This document shows positions 10,201 through 18,409 of a stretch of DNA of 64,000 nucleotides, in pieces. The DNA lies in the NCBI GenBank assembly GCA_016713535.1, contig JADJOY010000027.1, forward strand, positions 1 through 64,000. Direction: 5' to 3'. Both the position numbers and the translations under genes were made by a program. This DNA is from Deltaproteobacteria bacterium (GTDB lineage: Bacteria > JADJOY01). Numbering within the stretch: position 1 is the stretch's first letter; every line of letters starts with the position of its first letter. Under the pieces are notes generated by a model. It was not told the origin of the DNA. It saw only the letters and a list, made by a program, of their open reading frames with translations, and ran no database searches.

Positions 10201-10458
10201 GCGCTGCGGCTGCCCTTCGGCAAGGCCCACGAGTACCACGGCCTGCCCAAGCGCGGCCCCGACCACGCGCCCGGCTACTACGGTCTCTACACCCAGTCGT
10301 CGCAGTCGCAGATGGGCGCCTTCCTCGGCGCCGCCGGCGCCGAGTGGCGCCCCGAGTGGGATTGCCGCATCCGCCGCGAATGGCAGGCCGACCCGGCCGA
10401 TCCCTCGCGCCAGATCCTGGTCAGCGAGTTCGCCGACGGCTGCCCCTGGAAGGAGTGA
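7250..10458 (+). CDS. Large lipoprotein with bacterial virulence-factor-lipase N-domain and alpha/beta hydrolase fold (one frameshift)
   Basis: About 1070 aa when joined. The signal peptide ends in a lipobox-like AMALLAAAAC. The segment VVFDPLTEYTPEVPLPNDVA resembles the N-terminal domain of bacterial virulence factor lipases. After a calcium-like DLDGDGEAE segment, the hydrolase part begins with VTLYCHGNGSIRFEA and has a nucleophile elbow SGISLGG and further hydrolase segments. The reading frame breaks near 8620: the run CCCCC should be CCCCCC to join the two parts smoothly (AEHQPPFPVTLYCHG), so a missing base in a homopolymer is the simplest explanation. Expected to be a cell-envelope esterase or lipase; the substrate is unknown. 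The first ATG of the frame giving the signal peptide was taken as start; an internal ATG near 7330 would leave a signal peptide that is too short. Confidence 0.7.
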
Positions 10459-10543
10459 CCTTCCCGGTCGAGGCCGACGGCCCTCCAGCGGACCGCGCTC
10501 CACGCCACCGGCGCGAGCGCGTCCCGGACGCCCGTCCGGATGC

Positions 10544-12310
10544 TTACAGCCGGAACGTGAGGCGGCCTCGCACCAGGTCGACGTCGTCCATCCGCTCGCC
10601 GTCGTCGTTCTCGAAGACGTTGCCCGGGAAGAGGTGGCCGTATTCGAGGCCCACCTCGAGGTCCGACCACGCGAGCGGGAACGTGTAGCGCAGCGCCACG
10701 TCCACCTCGACTCCCAGCTCGTGGTTCGACGCCGGGGCACCGAAGGGGTTGAAGACCCCGAAGGCGCCGCTCTGGATGAAGTCCGTCGCGGGGTCCACGT
10801 AGTCGGTGGCGGTGCGGGCCCACAAGACTCCCAGCACGCCCTCGAGGCGCTCCCACGGGCGCACCTTGACCCGCGGGCTCAGGAAGATCGCGTTCGTGAC
10901 GCCGCCGTTGGTCGCGAGCAGGTCGGCTCCCAGGGTGCGCACCGGTCCGCCCTCGTCGAACACCAGCACCGCGTTCCGCGCCGACGCGGCGGAGGTCTCG
11001 GCGAGCTGGCTCTCGAAGAGGATCAGCCCGACGTTGAGGTCGGGATGGAAGCGGAAGTTCCGGACCTCGGTGTCGAACGGATCCGCGTCGCCCGACGCGT
11101 AGCCCCCCTCGAGGATCACGTCGAACGAGCCCGAGCGCACGCCCCCTCGCGCGATCAGCCCGAGCTGCTCCACGTCGCTCTCGGGTAACGGATCCGCGGG
11201 TGACTGCGCGATGCGCGACACGGTCAGGTTGGTCTCGCCGGTGATGGCGGCGAGCTCCGCTTCCGCGAAGAGCGTGCGCCCGCCCAGGAACCCGGGCGTG
11301 AGCGCGAGCTTGCCGTGGACGTCGAACACCCACGCCCGCAGGAACTCCTCGGGCGGGCGGCTCGCCGCGGGCAGCAGGACATCCTGGTGCACGAGGTCGC
11401 GGTAGGCCGTGTAGAAGCCGCCTTCGAAGAGCTCGGTCTCGACGCGCACGGCGCCGACCCACTGCTGCGCCTCGTCGTCCTCGGGCGGCTGCGTGAGCTC
11501 GATCGTGCTGCCGGGACTCGAGGCACGCACCAGGTCGCGCTTGTCCTCCTCGCGCTTGAGCAGGTTGTCGCGGACCACGTTCCAGTCGTAGGCGAACGCG
11601 AGGATGACGGGGTCGTCCTTCGCCGCGGGGGCCTCGCCCGAGAGCGCGCGCACAATGGCGAGCGGCTTGGTGGCGAACAGCACGCGATCGACGATGTCGC
11701 CGTAGTACGCGTCGCCGAGGTCGTTGCGGCCCTCGCCACCGCTCGACGCCAGCAGCCCCAGGCCCCAGTCGCTGCCCATGCGGCCCACCTGCAAGCGTCC
11801 CACGGGCGACTCCCAGCGCCCGTAGAGGTGGCGCAGGTGAAGCGGCACGAAGTCGTCGAAGTCCGCGCCGTCGATCTCGTTCCAGCGCTGCGGCGGCTGC
11901 GCGAAGTACATGTAGTCGCGTCCCGAGGTGTCGCCCGACAGCATCCCGGTGAAGAGATCGAGCTCCGCGTGGACGCTCGCCTGCTCGAAAAAGCTCGCGA
12001 CCGGCACCAACCGCAGACGGTGCTCGGTGTAGGTCTGGCTCTCTGAGACGATCTGCTCACCGGCGCGCGCGCCGGACGGGATCTCCGAGAGCAGCATCTC
12101 GGTGCGATGGGTGAGGCGGAACCGGTAGTAGCCGCCGAGCTCGAAGCGGACGTGGTCGTCCAGCTCGTAGGTGAGCGGCTCGCGGACCGGCTCCTCGGCC
12201 TGGGCACGGGCGAGGTCGAGCGCGCCCAGCGCAAGCACGAATCCGAGCAGCAGCGCGCCGGTCCGGAGGCTCGCGGCGCCCCCGCGCGGAAGGGATCGGT
12301 GTTCAGCCAA
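10544..12310 (-). CDS. Outer-membrane beta-barrel protein, alginate-export-like
   Basis: 588 aa. The signal peptide (about 1-37) ends in ALDLARAQA. The mature part alternates polar and aromatic residues in strands such as ELGGYYRFRLTHRTEML, RLRLVPVASFFEQASVHAEL, LYGRWESPVGRLQVGRMG and FDVILEGGYASGDADPF, and ends with a terminal strand RGRLTFRL. The RxxxPxGxLxxGRxxxxWG-type segment is typical of barrel proteins related to alginate export and of large deltaproteobacterial barrels. No transport substrate can be named. It is convergent with the lipoprotein hydrolase gene (85 bp between them). Strong as an outer-membrane protein, weak as to function. Confidence 0.75.
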   Translation of the reverse strand: MAEHRSLPRGGAASLRTGALLLGFVLALGALDLARAQAEEPVREPLTYELDDHVRFELGGYYRFRLTHRTEMLLSEIPSGARAGEQIVSESQTYTEHRLRLVPVASFFEQASVHAELDLFTGMLSGDTSGRDYMYFAQPPQRWNEIDGADFDDFVPLHLRHLYGRWESPVGRLQVGRMGSDWGLGLLASSGGEGRNDLGDAYYGDIVDRVLFATKPLAIVRALSGEAPAAKDDPVILAFAYDWNVVRDNLLKREEDKRDLVRASSPGSTIELTQPPEDDEAQQWVGAVRVETELFEGGFYTAYRDLVHQDVLLPAASRPPEEFLRAWVFDVHGKLALTPGFLGGRTLFAEAELAAITGETNLTVSRIAQSPADPLPESDVEQLGLIARGGVRSGSFDVILEGGYASGDADPFDTEVRNFRFHPDLNVGLILFESQLAETSAASARNAVLVFDEGGPVRTLGADLLATNGGVTNAIFLSPRVKVRPWERLEGVLGVLWARTATDYVDPATDFIQSGAFGVFNPFGAPASNHELGVEVDVALRYTFPLAWSDLEVGLEYGHLFPGNVFENDDGERMDDVDLVRGRLTFRL

Positions 12311-12436
12311 GAGCCACTCGCGGGTGCGGGTTCGGTGGGCGCAGACTGTGGTCGACGCGGCGACACCGAGTCAACCGCCGCGGACCTCGTGCGCGGACCT
12401 CGCGCCGCCGAGCGCCGCCCCGACGGAGAGCCGGGC

Positions 12437-12685
12437 TCAGCGCTCCGGCGGATCGTCCCGGTTCTCCCGCGCCCCCCGCGCGGCTCGCGCCACCTCACGC
12501 CGACCCAGCCACGAGCCCACGAGCGCGATCGCGACGACCCCGAGCGCCAGGCCCGTCCCCACCTTGGCCACGGTTTCGAGCCACCCCGACCACGGCTCCG
12601 GTACCCAGGCTCTCACCGCGTTGGCGGCCACCGCCATCAACACCGGCACCACGAGGAAAAGCGGTAGACAGGACGGGCCATGCAC
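12437..12685 (-). CDS. Small two-helix membrane protein
   Basis: 82 aa. Two hydrophobic segments (about 6-24 and 42-60) are separated by a short loop WVPEPWSGWLETVAK, with a basic cytoplasmic-type tail REVARAARGARENRDD. It is not recognised. Length, two helices and the positive-inside pattern support a real small gene, but its location beside dispersed repeats leaves some doubt. Confidence 0.45.
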   Translation of the reverse strand: MHGPSCLPLFLVVPVLMAVAANAVRAWVPEPWSGWLETVAKVGTGLALGVVAIALVGSWLGRREVARAARGARENRDDPPER

Positions 12686-12762
12686 CCCGCCACGCTACCG
12701 CGTGCGTGGCGCGGCGCGCACCCACCCCGGCGGCGAAGGATCGCGGCCCTCCAGCCGTTTGC

Positions 12763-12793
12763 GGAGGGGCACGCGCCGCGTGCCCGGCGATAC
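12763..12793 (+). repeat. Half copy of the cloverleaf repeat (hairpin B half)
   Basis: GGAG, then GGGCACGCGCCGCGTGCCC, then GGCGATAC. This is the right half of the complete element. A GC hairpin with a TCC loop (GGCGCGCC TCC GGCGCGCC) follows at about 12843. Confidence 0.75.
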
Positions 12794-12899
12794 GCCTCGG
12801 CGCCGCATCGCCAATCCCATACGGCCCGTTCGGGTCCGAAGGGCGCGCCTCCGGCGCGCCGCCGTCCCTCCCCGAGGGACCGATCGTCGCTTCTGCGCG

Positions 12900-13138
12900 A
12901 TGGCCGCGTGGGATGATCGGCAGCGACCCAAACCGGGACCCGACCGCGGCAAGGCGATCGCCGAGGCGCTCGGCGTGAAGCTCGAGGCCGAGCTCGTCGA
13001 CAGCCGCGTCAGGACCGCCGTCTTCCCCCGCCCCGACGCGAGAGGCCCCTTCGCGCGCAGCCCCGGCCGCAGCCGCGTCGAGCCATCTCCGCCGCCACCT
13101 GGCTCGCACTCCAAGACGCCAAGTCCTCCGGCAACTGA
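12900..13138 (+). pseudogene. Truncated copy of the gene at 15302 (phage-ABA-sandwich-like)
   Basis: It begins MAAWDDRQRPKPGPDRGKAI, nearly identical to the intact copy at 15302. An in-frame block of 31 codons present in the intact gene is missing, and a single-base shift follows after RSRVE, beyond which the other frame still reads ISAATWLALQDAKSSGN and stops. The deletion endpoints share CTCGGC, so slippage between short direct repeats is likely. The upstream GC hairpin is shared with the intact copy, so the two loci arose by segmental duplication. Confidence 0.75.
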
Positions 13139-13562
13139 CCGGACGTCGGTTGGACGGCCCGCCTCCAGCGGGCCGCGCACGCACCGGCATCGGCCCGCAG
13201 GCACACCTCCTCCCGTGTCGCCGGTCGCGCGGTGCGCGACCCTCCGAGCCGCTCACGCCCACTCCGCTCGGCGGGCTCGCCGCCGGCCGGGCCGCTGGCC
13301 CTTCGGCCCCCTCGCTCGCGTTCGACCGTGACGGCGTGAGCCGTTCGCAAGTCATACGACGCGCTCACTAGCTGAACGCCAGCGCGGGATCCGCCGAGCC
13401 GGAACGTGCGTGATCGAGCGCGAAAGCGCGGTCGGCGCGCGCACCCGCCTGCGGCTCATCGCTTGCTTAGCCCTGGGTGGCCGCACCCGAGGTCACGCCT
13501 TCCCGACCGCTCGTCGTTCAACATCATCCGCCCCGTCACAGGGGCGAGACCCGGAGCTCCGA
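13139..13562. repeat. Repeat-rich intergenic stretch
   Basis: It contains a GC hairpin (GGCCCGCC TCC AGCGGGCC) near 13155, and a half cloverleaf element at 13215-13245 (GTGTCGCC, then the palindrome GGTCGCGCGGTGCGCGACC, then CTCC). No convincing gene is seen. The last 150 bases are open upstream of the PKD protein but look non-coding. Confidence 0.6.
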
Positions 13563-14687
13563 ATGCCCGAAACCGAAACGCCACACCGAGATCGCATCGC
13601 ACGCGGTCTCGTTCGCTCCTGTTGCCTCGCAGCGACCGCCTTGCTCGTGTGTGGCGCAAGCGTGGCGCGCGCTGTGCCAGACGCTTGCTTCATCTACTCG
13701 CCGCAGAGCGTGGTGGCGGGTCAGAGCGTGACGTTCGATGGATCGTGCTCCTTCGATGACGAGCCGGCGAACACGATCGTGCGCTGGCAGTGGGACTTCG
13801 ACCGTGACGGCTCCATCGACGCCGACGACGCACACCCAACCGCGGTGTTTTCGTACGCGACTCCGGCGGTTTACTTCGCGCGGCTCGACGTGTGGAACGA
13901 CCGGGATCCTGCCCAGTCGGACGCCTACAACTTGGTCGTTCAGGTGGCCCACCCACCGCCGGTGGCGTGCTTCCAGATGACGCCGAACCCGGTGGTCGTC
14001 GGCGGTCAGGTCCTGTTCGACGCGTCCTGCTCGACGGGCTCCGGCTCGCTCTCCTATTTGTGGGACGTGGATGGCGATGGTCTGTTCGACCACCTCGAAG
14101 CGGCGACCCAGTGGACCTACACCAGCGTCGGCCCCGTCAACGTCGGCCTTCGGGTAATTCAGACGGGGGGCGGACTGGCCGACCTTCGCACCGAGGTGCT
14201 CGAGGTCTGGGGCAATCAGTGCGCGACGACGTCGGATTGCCCCGCCGACGCGGGCCAGTGCCAGCTCTACGAGTGCAACCTCGGCCTCTGTGAGCTCACC
14301 AGTGCCGCCCCCGGCACCCCCTGCGAGGACGGCGACGACTGCACGATGGACACGGCCTGCGACGCAGACCAGCTCTGCGCCGGCGGCGCACCGACGGACC
14401 TCGACGGCGACGGCTTCGTCGTCACCGGATGCGCGGACGGCGACGACTGCAACGACGCGAGCGCGGCGATCCACCCCGGGATGACCGAGATCCCCTTCAA
14501 CCACCTCGACGACGACTGCAACCTCGACACACCCGTTCCCGGGCTGCCTGGCGCATGCGCCTCCGTTTCGGAGGGGGGTCGGGCGCCCGACTGGCCCACC
14601 GGCCTCCTCGGGTTCCTGACGCCCGGGCTCGCGATCGCCGGGCTCGCCGTGCGCGCGCGCCGCGGCCGCCAGCACACCGACGGCTGA
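13563..14687 (+). CDS. Secreted protein with two PKD domains and a MopE-like metal-binding motif
   Basis: 374 aa. The start at 13563 puts the signal peptide (CCLAATALLVCGASVARA) at the N-terminus. Two PKD-type immunoglobulin domains follow, at roughly residues 35-130 and 130-220, shown by SVVAGQSVTFDGSCSFDD, WQWDFDRDGSIDADD and VVGGQVLFDASCS with YLWDVDGDG. A cysteine-rich region (CATTSDCPADAGQCQLYEC) leads to the motif GDDCNDASAAIHPGMTEI with HLDDDC, the putative metal-binding repeat of MopE-like proteins. The C-terminus has a membrane segment (GLLGFLTPGLAIAGLAV) and a basic tail (RARRGRQ), like a surface-anchoring signal. It probably acts as a calcium-stabilised surface adhesin or scaffold. 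The ligand is unknown. Confidence 0.8.
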   Translation: MPETETPHRDRIARGLVRSCCLAATALLVCGASVARAVPDACFIYSPQSVVAGQSVTFDGSCSFDDEPANTIVRWQWDFDRDGSIDADDAHPTAVFSYATPAVYFARLDVWNDRDPAQSDAYNLVVQVAHPPPVACFQMTPNPVVVGGQVLFDASCSTGSGSLSYLWDVDGDGLFDHLEAATQWTYTSVGPVNVGLRVIQTGGGLADLRTEVLEVWGNQCATTSDCPADAGQCQLYECNLGLCELTSAAPGTPCEDGDDCTMDTACDADQLCAGGAPTDLDGDGFVVTGCADGDDCNDASAAIHPGMTEIPFNHLDDDCNLDTPVPGLPGACASVSEGGRAPDWPTGLLGFLTPGLAIAGLAVRARRGRQHTDG

Positions 14688-14865
14688 TCGGGCGGACGGG
14701 TCGAGACGGATCCGGCGGGGCACGGCCCGGGTTCTGTTCCGGCGAAGAGTCGGATACGTTGTTCCCCGAGACGTGGTGAAGTTGGGCCGCGCCTAACGAA
14801 CGACAGCATGATTAGACCGGCGCGTGTCCCATAATGGTTCACCGGCGAGACGATCAACGAGGACG

Positions 14866-14898
14866 ACTTCCGGCCGACTTCTCTGACGGGCCGGAAGT
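14866..14898 (+). promoter_or_regulatory. 10-bp hairpin in the leader of the cold-shock gene
   Basis: ACTTCCGGCC (14866-14875) pairs perfectly with GGCCGGAAGT (14889-14898) across a 13-nt loop. The hairpin ends 17 nt before the GTG start, just above the ribosome-binding site CGAGGT. Cold-shock mRNAs commonly carry structured leaders that control stability and translation with temperature, so a regulatory role is plausible. A CATAAT element at about 14830 could be the promoter -10. Function not shown. Confidence 0.5.
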
Positions 14899-14915
14899 TC
14901 GAACGAGGTAGCACC

Positions 14916-15119
14916 GTGGCAATTGGTACCGTGAAGTGGTTCAACGATGCGAAGGGCTTTGGTTTCATCACCCCCGAGGACGGCTCGAAGGACGTGTTCG
15001 TCCATCACTCGGCCGTCAGCATGGACGGGTTCCGCACGCTGTCCGAGGGACAGCGCGTCGAGTACGAAGTGACGCAAGGTGCGAAGGGACCCGCGGCGGG
15101 TAACGTCCGCGCTGTCTGA
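14916..15119 (+). CDS. csp: Cold-shock domain protein
   Basis: 67 aa, GTG start, single OB-fold cold-shock domain. Both RNA-binding motifs are intact: KGFGFITP (RNP1) and VFVHHSAV (RNP2), with the typical N-terminus [14 protein letters not shown]. It binds single-stranded RNA or DNA as an RNA chaperone and helps translation and antitermination under cold or other stress. It is a stand-alone gene with its own structured leader and terminator. Identification is secure; whether it is truly cold-induced is unknown. Confidence 0.97.
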   Translation: MAIGTVKWFNDAKGFGFITPEDGSKDVFVHHSAVSMDGFRTLSEGQRVEYEVTQGAKGPAAGNVRAV

Positions 15120-15166
15120 CGAACCTCCACGCTCCGGCCTGAACCGCCGGAGTGCAGATGTCCCGG

Positions 15167-15203
15167 ACGCCCCACCGAGCAATCGGTGGGGCGTTTCCTT
15201 TGT
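15167..15203 (+). terminator. Rho-independent terminator of the cold-shock gene
   Basis: A perfect 12-bp stem ACGCCCCACCGA / TCGGTGGGGCGT with loop GCAA is followed by TTCCTTTG. It starts 48 nt after the csp stop. This is the clearest intrinsic terminator in the window. Confidence 0.9.
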
Positions 15204-15301
15204 CGCCGGACCCGGGCGCGACACAGCCGTTCGATCCCGGTCTGGAGGGCTCGCCTCCGGCGCGCCGTAGCTCGATCCACGCACCACCCGAGGAGCACCG
15301 A

Positions 15302-15634
15302 ATGGCCACCTGGGATGACCGCCAGCGCCCCAAGCCCGGACCCGATCGCGACAAGGCGATCGCCGAGGCCCTCGGCCTCGCCGCAGCCGGTGCGTCCGCC
15401 CCGCCGCGCTACAGCACCGACGAGAAAGCCTGCAACACCCTCGTCGAGACCATCGAGCGCACCCTCGGCGTGCGCCTCAAGGCCGAGCTCGTCGACGGCC
15501 GCGTCTGGACCGCCGTCTTCCTCCGCCCCGACCAGAGCGGCCCCTTCTCGCGCGTCCCCGGCAAGAGCCGCGTCGACGCCGTCTCCGCCGCCGCCTGGCT
15601 CGCCCTCCAGGACGCGAAGGCGTCCGCGAACTAG
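15302..15634 (+). CDS. Small protein resembling the phage ABA sandwich domain
   Basis: 110 aa; the ribosome-binding site GAGGAG lies seven bases upstream. N-terminal WDDRQRPKPGPDRDKAI is followed by an alpha-beta region (YSTDEKACNTLVETIER, then WTAVFL, then a C-terminal helix AVSAAAWLALQDAKA). The order YSTD..helix..strand W-T-x-x-F..A-x-A..helix resembles the phage ABA sandwich domain, a short domain common in prophage genomes with no known activity. It was duplicated: a deleted copy sits at 12900. If the family call is right the gene is probably phage-derived; otherwise it is an uncharacterised small protein. Confidence 0.6.
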   Translation: MATWDDRQRPKPGPDRDKAIAEALGLAAAGASAPPRYSTDEKACNTLVETIERTLGVRLKAELVDGRVWTAVFLRPDQSGPFSRVPGKSRVDAVSAAAWLALQDAKASAN

Positions 15635-15659
15635 CAACGCCGACGTCGCCCGCATCGAG

Positions 15660-16330
15660 TCCGTTCCTTCGGAGGGCCCGCCTCCCGGCGGCGCAGAGTC
15701 GCGACAATGCCGACCTGGAGGGCCACGCGTCGCGTGCCCGGCGATACGCCTCGTCTCCGCATCGCCGATCCCGTCGTTCCCAGCTCGGCCTGGAGGGCGC
15801 GCCTCCGGCGCGCCGCAACGTACGCAGCCTGCACCGGCCCCACCGCCACCCAAAACGTTCCGCTGAACGCGGCCGCGAAGGATCGCCCGGGGAGGGGCAC
15901 GCGTCGCGTGCCCGGCGACACGCCCCGTCACCGCACCGCCGACCCCGTCGTTCCCAGTCCGCTCTGGAGGGCACGGGGCCTTCGGCCCCTGCTCCGTCGC
16001 CGCCGCAACCTCCGCCGCGCCGCCAGGTACGCCCCCCCCCCGCCCGCGCTCGCGAACGTTCCGCTGAACGCGGCCGCGAAGGCTCGCGGCCCCCGGCGAT
16101 CGTCCCGTCCGGAGGGGCACGCGTCGCGTGCCCGGCGATACGCCTCGTCTCCGAATCGCCGATCCCGTCGTTCCCAGTCCGGCCTGGAGGGCGGCGCCGG
16201 AGGCGCTGTCGTCCCTCGGCGCCGCGACCCCAGCCGCCTGCACGAACGTTCCGCTGAACGCGCCCCCGTCGCGGAACGGCGGCCGCGAAGGATCGCGGCC
16301 CTCCAGCAGGTCGAGGCACTCCTGTTGGGC
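15660..16330. repeat. Cluster of dispersed GC repeats
   Basis: No gene is supported here. It contains right-half cloverleaf units (GGGCACGCGTCGCGTGCCC plus GGCGATAC or GGCGACAC) at about 15718, 15895 and 16112; GC hairpins with a TCC loop at about 15673 and 15796; the related GGGGCC TTC GGCCCC hairpin at about 15970; and repeated GCGGCCGCGAAGGATCGC segments at about 15878, 16070 and 16278. Long open frames across it come from lack of stops in GC-rich repeats. Confidence 0.7.
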
Positions 16331-16464
16331 TGGCGCGGGGTAGACAGCGATCCGTCGGTGCAGCGTGGCTTCAAGGCGCGAAGGCTCTCGCAAACCGCCG
16401 TCGATCTCCGCCTTGGCCCTCCGCTGCGCGCCCTTGGTATCCTCGGCCGCGAGGGAGGACGACG

Positions 16465-16697
16465 ATGCTGCCGACGATCGAAGGGACGTACGAGGACGGA
16501 CGGATCGAGCTCGAGGAGAAGCCCGAGGGCGTCCGGCGTGCCCGCGTCCTCGTGACGTTCCTCGCGCCCGAACGCGACGTTGCCGTCAGTGACGCGACGG
16601 CCCGGCTCCTGGCGCGGATGGAGGCCGGTCTCGACCTCGGTGGCCCTCCTACCCATCGCGAGAAGAGCTTCACCAGCGCGGCCGCACCGAACGATGA
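16465..16697 (+). CDS. AF2212-like (DUF104-type) antitoxin, apparent frameshift
   Basis: It starts MLPTIEGTYEDGRIELEEKP, the typical opening of AF2212-like antitoxins that pair with PIN toxins, and continues ARVLVTFLAPE and TARLLARMEAGLDLGG. Near 16645 the sense moves to the frame reading YPSREELHQRGRTER and stops at 16697, giving a four-base ATGA overlap with the toxin start at 16694. The shift equals one missing base in a CC-rich run. A joined length of about 78 aa fits the family. It likely neutralises the downstream PIN protein and co-represses the operon. Confidence 0.65.
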
Positions 16698-17110
16698 GGA
16701 CCCTCGTCGATACGAACGTGTGGGTGTACGCCTACGACAAGTCCGATCCAGACAAGCACGTCCGCGCCGTCCGCGTGATCGAACAGCTCTCGTACGCCTC
16801 CGACCTGGTGGTCTCCGCACAAGTCCTGAACGAGCTGGCACGGGTTCTTCTGGAACGGCGACAGCGTGAGGTGGACCTCGTCTCCACCATCATCGACGAG
16901 GTCACCGCTGCCGCGACGTGCCTGCCCCTCACCGCCGAGACCACGCGGCTCGCGCTGTCCGCGGGCCTCGCGGCAGGCCTCTCCTTCTGGGATGCGCTGA
17001 TCTGGGCGGCTGCGAGCCAGAACGACATCGCGGTGGTGCTGAGCGAAGACTTCCAGCACGGCCGCGAGCTCGAAGGCGTCCGCTTCACGAACCCGTTCCT
17101 CGGCGGGTGA
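16694..17110 (+). CDS. vapC: PIN-domain ribonuclease toxin (VapC-like)
   Basis: 138 aa PIN domain. The acidic metal site is complete: Asp6 in LVDTNVW, Glu47 in SAQVLNELAR, Asp100 in FWDALIWAA and Asp119 in LSEDFQHG. Such toxins cleave tRNA or rRNA in a Mg2+-dependent way when the antitoxin is degraded. The gene overlaps the antitoxin by four bases and ends just before the convergent ribbon-helix-helix gene. The catalytic residues suggest an active enzyme. The target RNA is unknown. Confidence 0.9.
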   Translation: MRTLVDTNVWVYAYDKSDPDKHVRAVRVIEQLSYASDLVVSAQVLNELARVLLERRQREVDLVSTIIDEVTAAATCLPLTAETTRLALSAGLAAGLSFWDALIWAAASQNDIAVVLSEDFQHGRELEGVRFTNPFLGG

Positions 17111-17160
17111 CGCCCGCTTCCGGCACCTGGTTACGGCCGGAGGGGCACGCGTCGCGAGCC

Positions 17161-17439
17161 CTAACCTCCATCACCCCTCATCAGGTCGCGCAGTGCCTTC
17201 GTCGGCCTGCGCGGCGACCGGATCTGATCGACCACCTTCTCGAACGATCTCCGCGTGAGGACCATCCGCTCCGGCACGAGGACGTCCGCCGGCAGCTCGT
17301 GGAGCACCCGCAGGTGGTATCGGAGCGCGGTCTCGATGAGGTGGCCCTTCTTCACCCCGGTGGCCTTCACGTGTTGCTCGAGAAGGTCCTTGGTCTCCTT
17401 CGAGATCGGGGCGGAGATCTGCGTGGCTCTCGCGGGCAT
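17161..17439 (-). CDS. Ribbon-helix-helix-like DNA-binding protein (orphan antitoxin-type)
   Basis: 92 aa. The N-terminus ATQISAPISKETKDLLEQHV (strand then helix) and ATGVKKGHLIETALRYHL (second helix) fits a CopG/Arc ribbon-helix-helix fold. The charged C-terminal half (FEKVVDQIRSPRRPTKAL) would be the toxin-binding tail of an antitoxin. No toxin gene lies beside it on the same strand; downstream is only the convergent vapC. A perfect 12-bp palindrome sits 18 bp upstream of the start and is the expected operator. It is an orphan antitoxin or a small transcription factor. Confidence 0.65.
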   Translation of the reverse strand: MPARATQISAPISKETKDLLEQHVKATGVKKGHLIETALRYHLRVLHELPADVLVPERMVLTRRSFEKVVDQIRSPRRPTKALRDLMRGDGG

Positions 17440-17457
17440 GGGGGAGTCTCCGAAGAG

Positions 17458-17469
17458 AAATCTAGATTT
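17458..17469. promoter_or_regulatory. Palindromic operator AAATCTAGATTT
   Basis: This is a perfect 12-bp palindrome 18 bp upstream of the ribbon-helix-helix start, next to the second symmetric stretch TACGTAGTGTAC. AT-rich palindromes placed over the promoter are the usual binding sites of such proteins, so negative autoregulation is likely (inference). Confidence 0.55.
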
Positions 17470-17629
17470 ACGTAGTGTACCCGGTCAAGGCCGCTCACCG
17501 GTCGGCCGCGGTGAGAGGGTGAGCTTCGGGGCCCCCGCGCGCGACGCGGAAAAACTCAGCATCGGTCGCGGTCGCGAGGCCCAACGTCGCCGCCGTGAAC
17601 CACGTCCCAGCCGCATCCCCGTCCCCGCG

Positions 17630-18217
17630 CTATTCAGCCAGCGCGAACGCCTCGGCGACGCCGCCGGTTGCGCTCCGGTCCGGGCGCAAGCTGTCGAAGG
17701 GCGCGGTAGATCTCGACGTAACGCTCGCGCGTCGCCGTGGCAGGCCGGCCAGTGGTAGAGGCGCCCAGGCCTCGCGCGTTCGGCCGGGCTCCACATCGCG
17801 AAATACTCGGCCGGGATCACGCCCGTAATCCGGCTGCGCGTCGCTCGACGAATGCCAGAGGTCGAGGCGCGCGACCGGGTAGCCCAGGAGGTGCGGAGGA
17901 CGTGCAGGTTGCTCAGCATCGTCTGCCGCAGCTTGTTGGCCGCGCCAGCTCGTCCCCCCGCCCGGGCGAGCGCGAGCGTCCAGCACGAGGTGCCCGGGTT
18001 CGCCGCAATCGTCCGGGAACTCGCGGGCGAACCAGCGAAACGCCTCCATCGCCCCGTCGAGATCGTCGAGCGACAGGTGAAGCGGGCCGAGCAGGTAACG
18101 CTTGCCAGCGCCGTCGTGGTAGGCGCCGAACGTCTCCTTCTCGCGACGCAGCTTCGCTTCGTAACTGCGAAGGCGCGCGCGGATCTTCCGACGCTCCGGG
18201 GTGTCACGTGGTTTCAT
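17630..18217 (-). pseudogene. Broken gene for an uncharacterised cytoplasmic protein
   Basis: It begins MKPRDTPERRKIRARLRSYE with a helix-rich start, then a tetratricopeptide-like pair (LDDLDGAMEAFRWFAREFPDD). After GHLVLDA the sense jumps to the frame reading LALARAGGRAGAANKLRQTM, then back to LLGYPVARLDLWHSSSDA, then again to IPAEYFAMWSPAERA. At least three shifts in 400 bases, in both directions, mark it as a decaying gene rather than a single sequencing error. The family is not recognised. Confidence 0.55.
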
Positions 18218-18409
18218 GGCGACTGGATCCTGCTCGACGAGCCGGCCGACGCAGAGCTCGTCCGCGGCCTCGCCTGGGAGAATGGAACTGCCGCCGGGCG
18301 CCCGACCTCCGGCCGGGCCTTCGTCTACCCCGCCGATGCTCGAGCTTCAACCGCAGCCACCATCCGAACCTTGCACGAATCAAACACGCGGCCCTCGTGC
18401 CCTTTCCGA

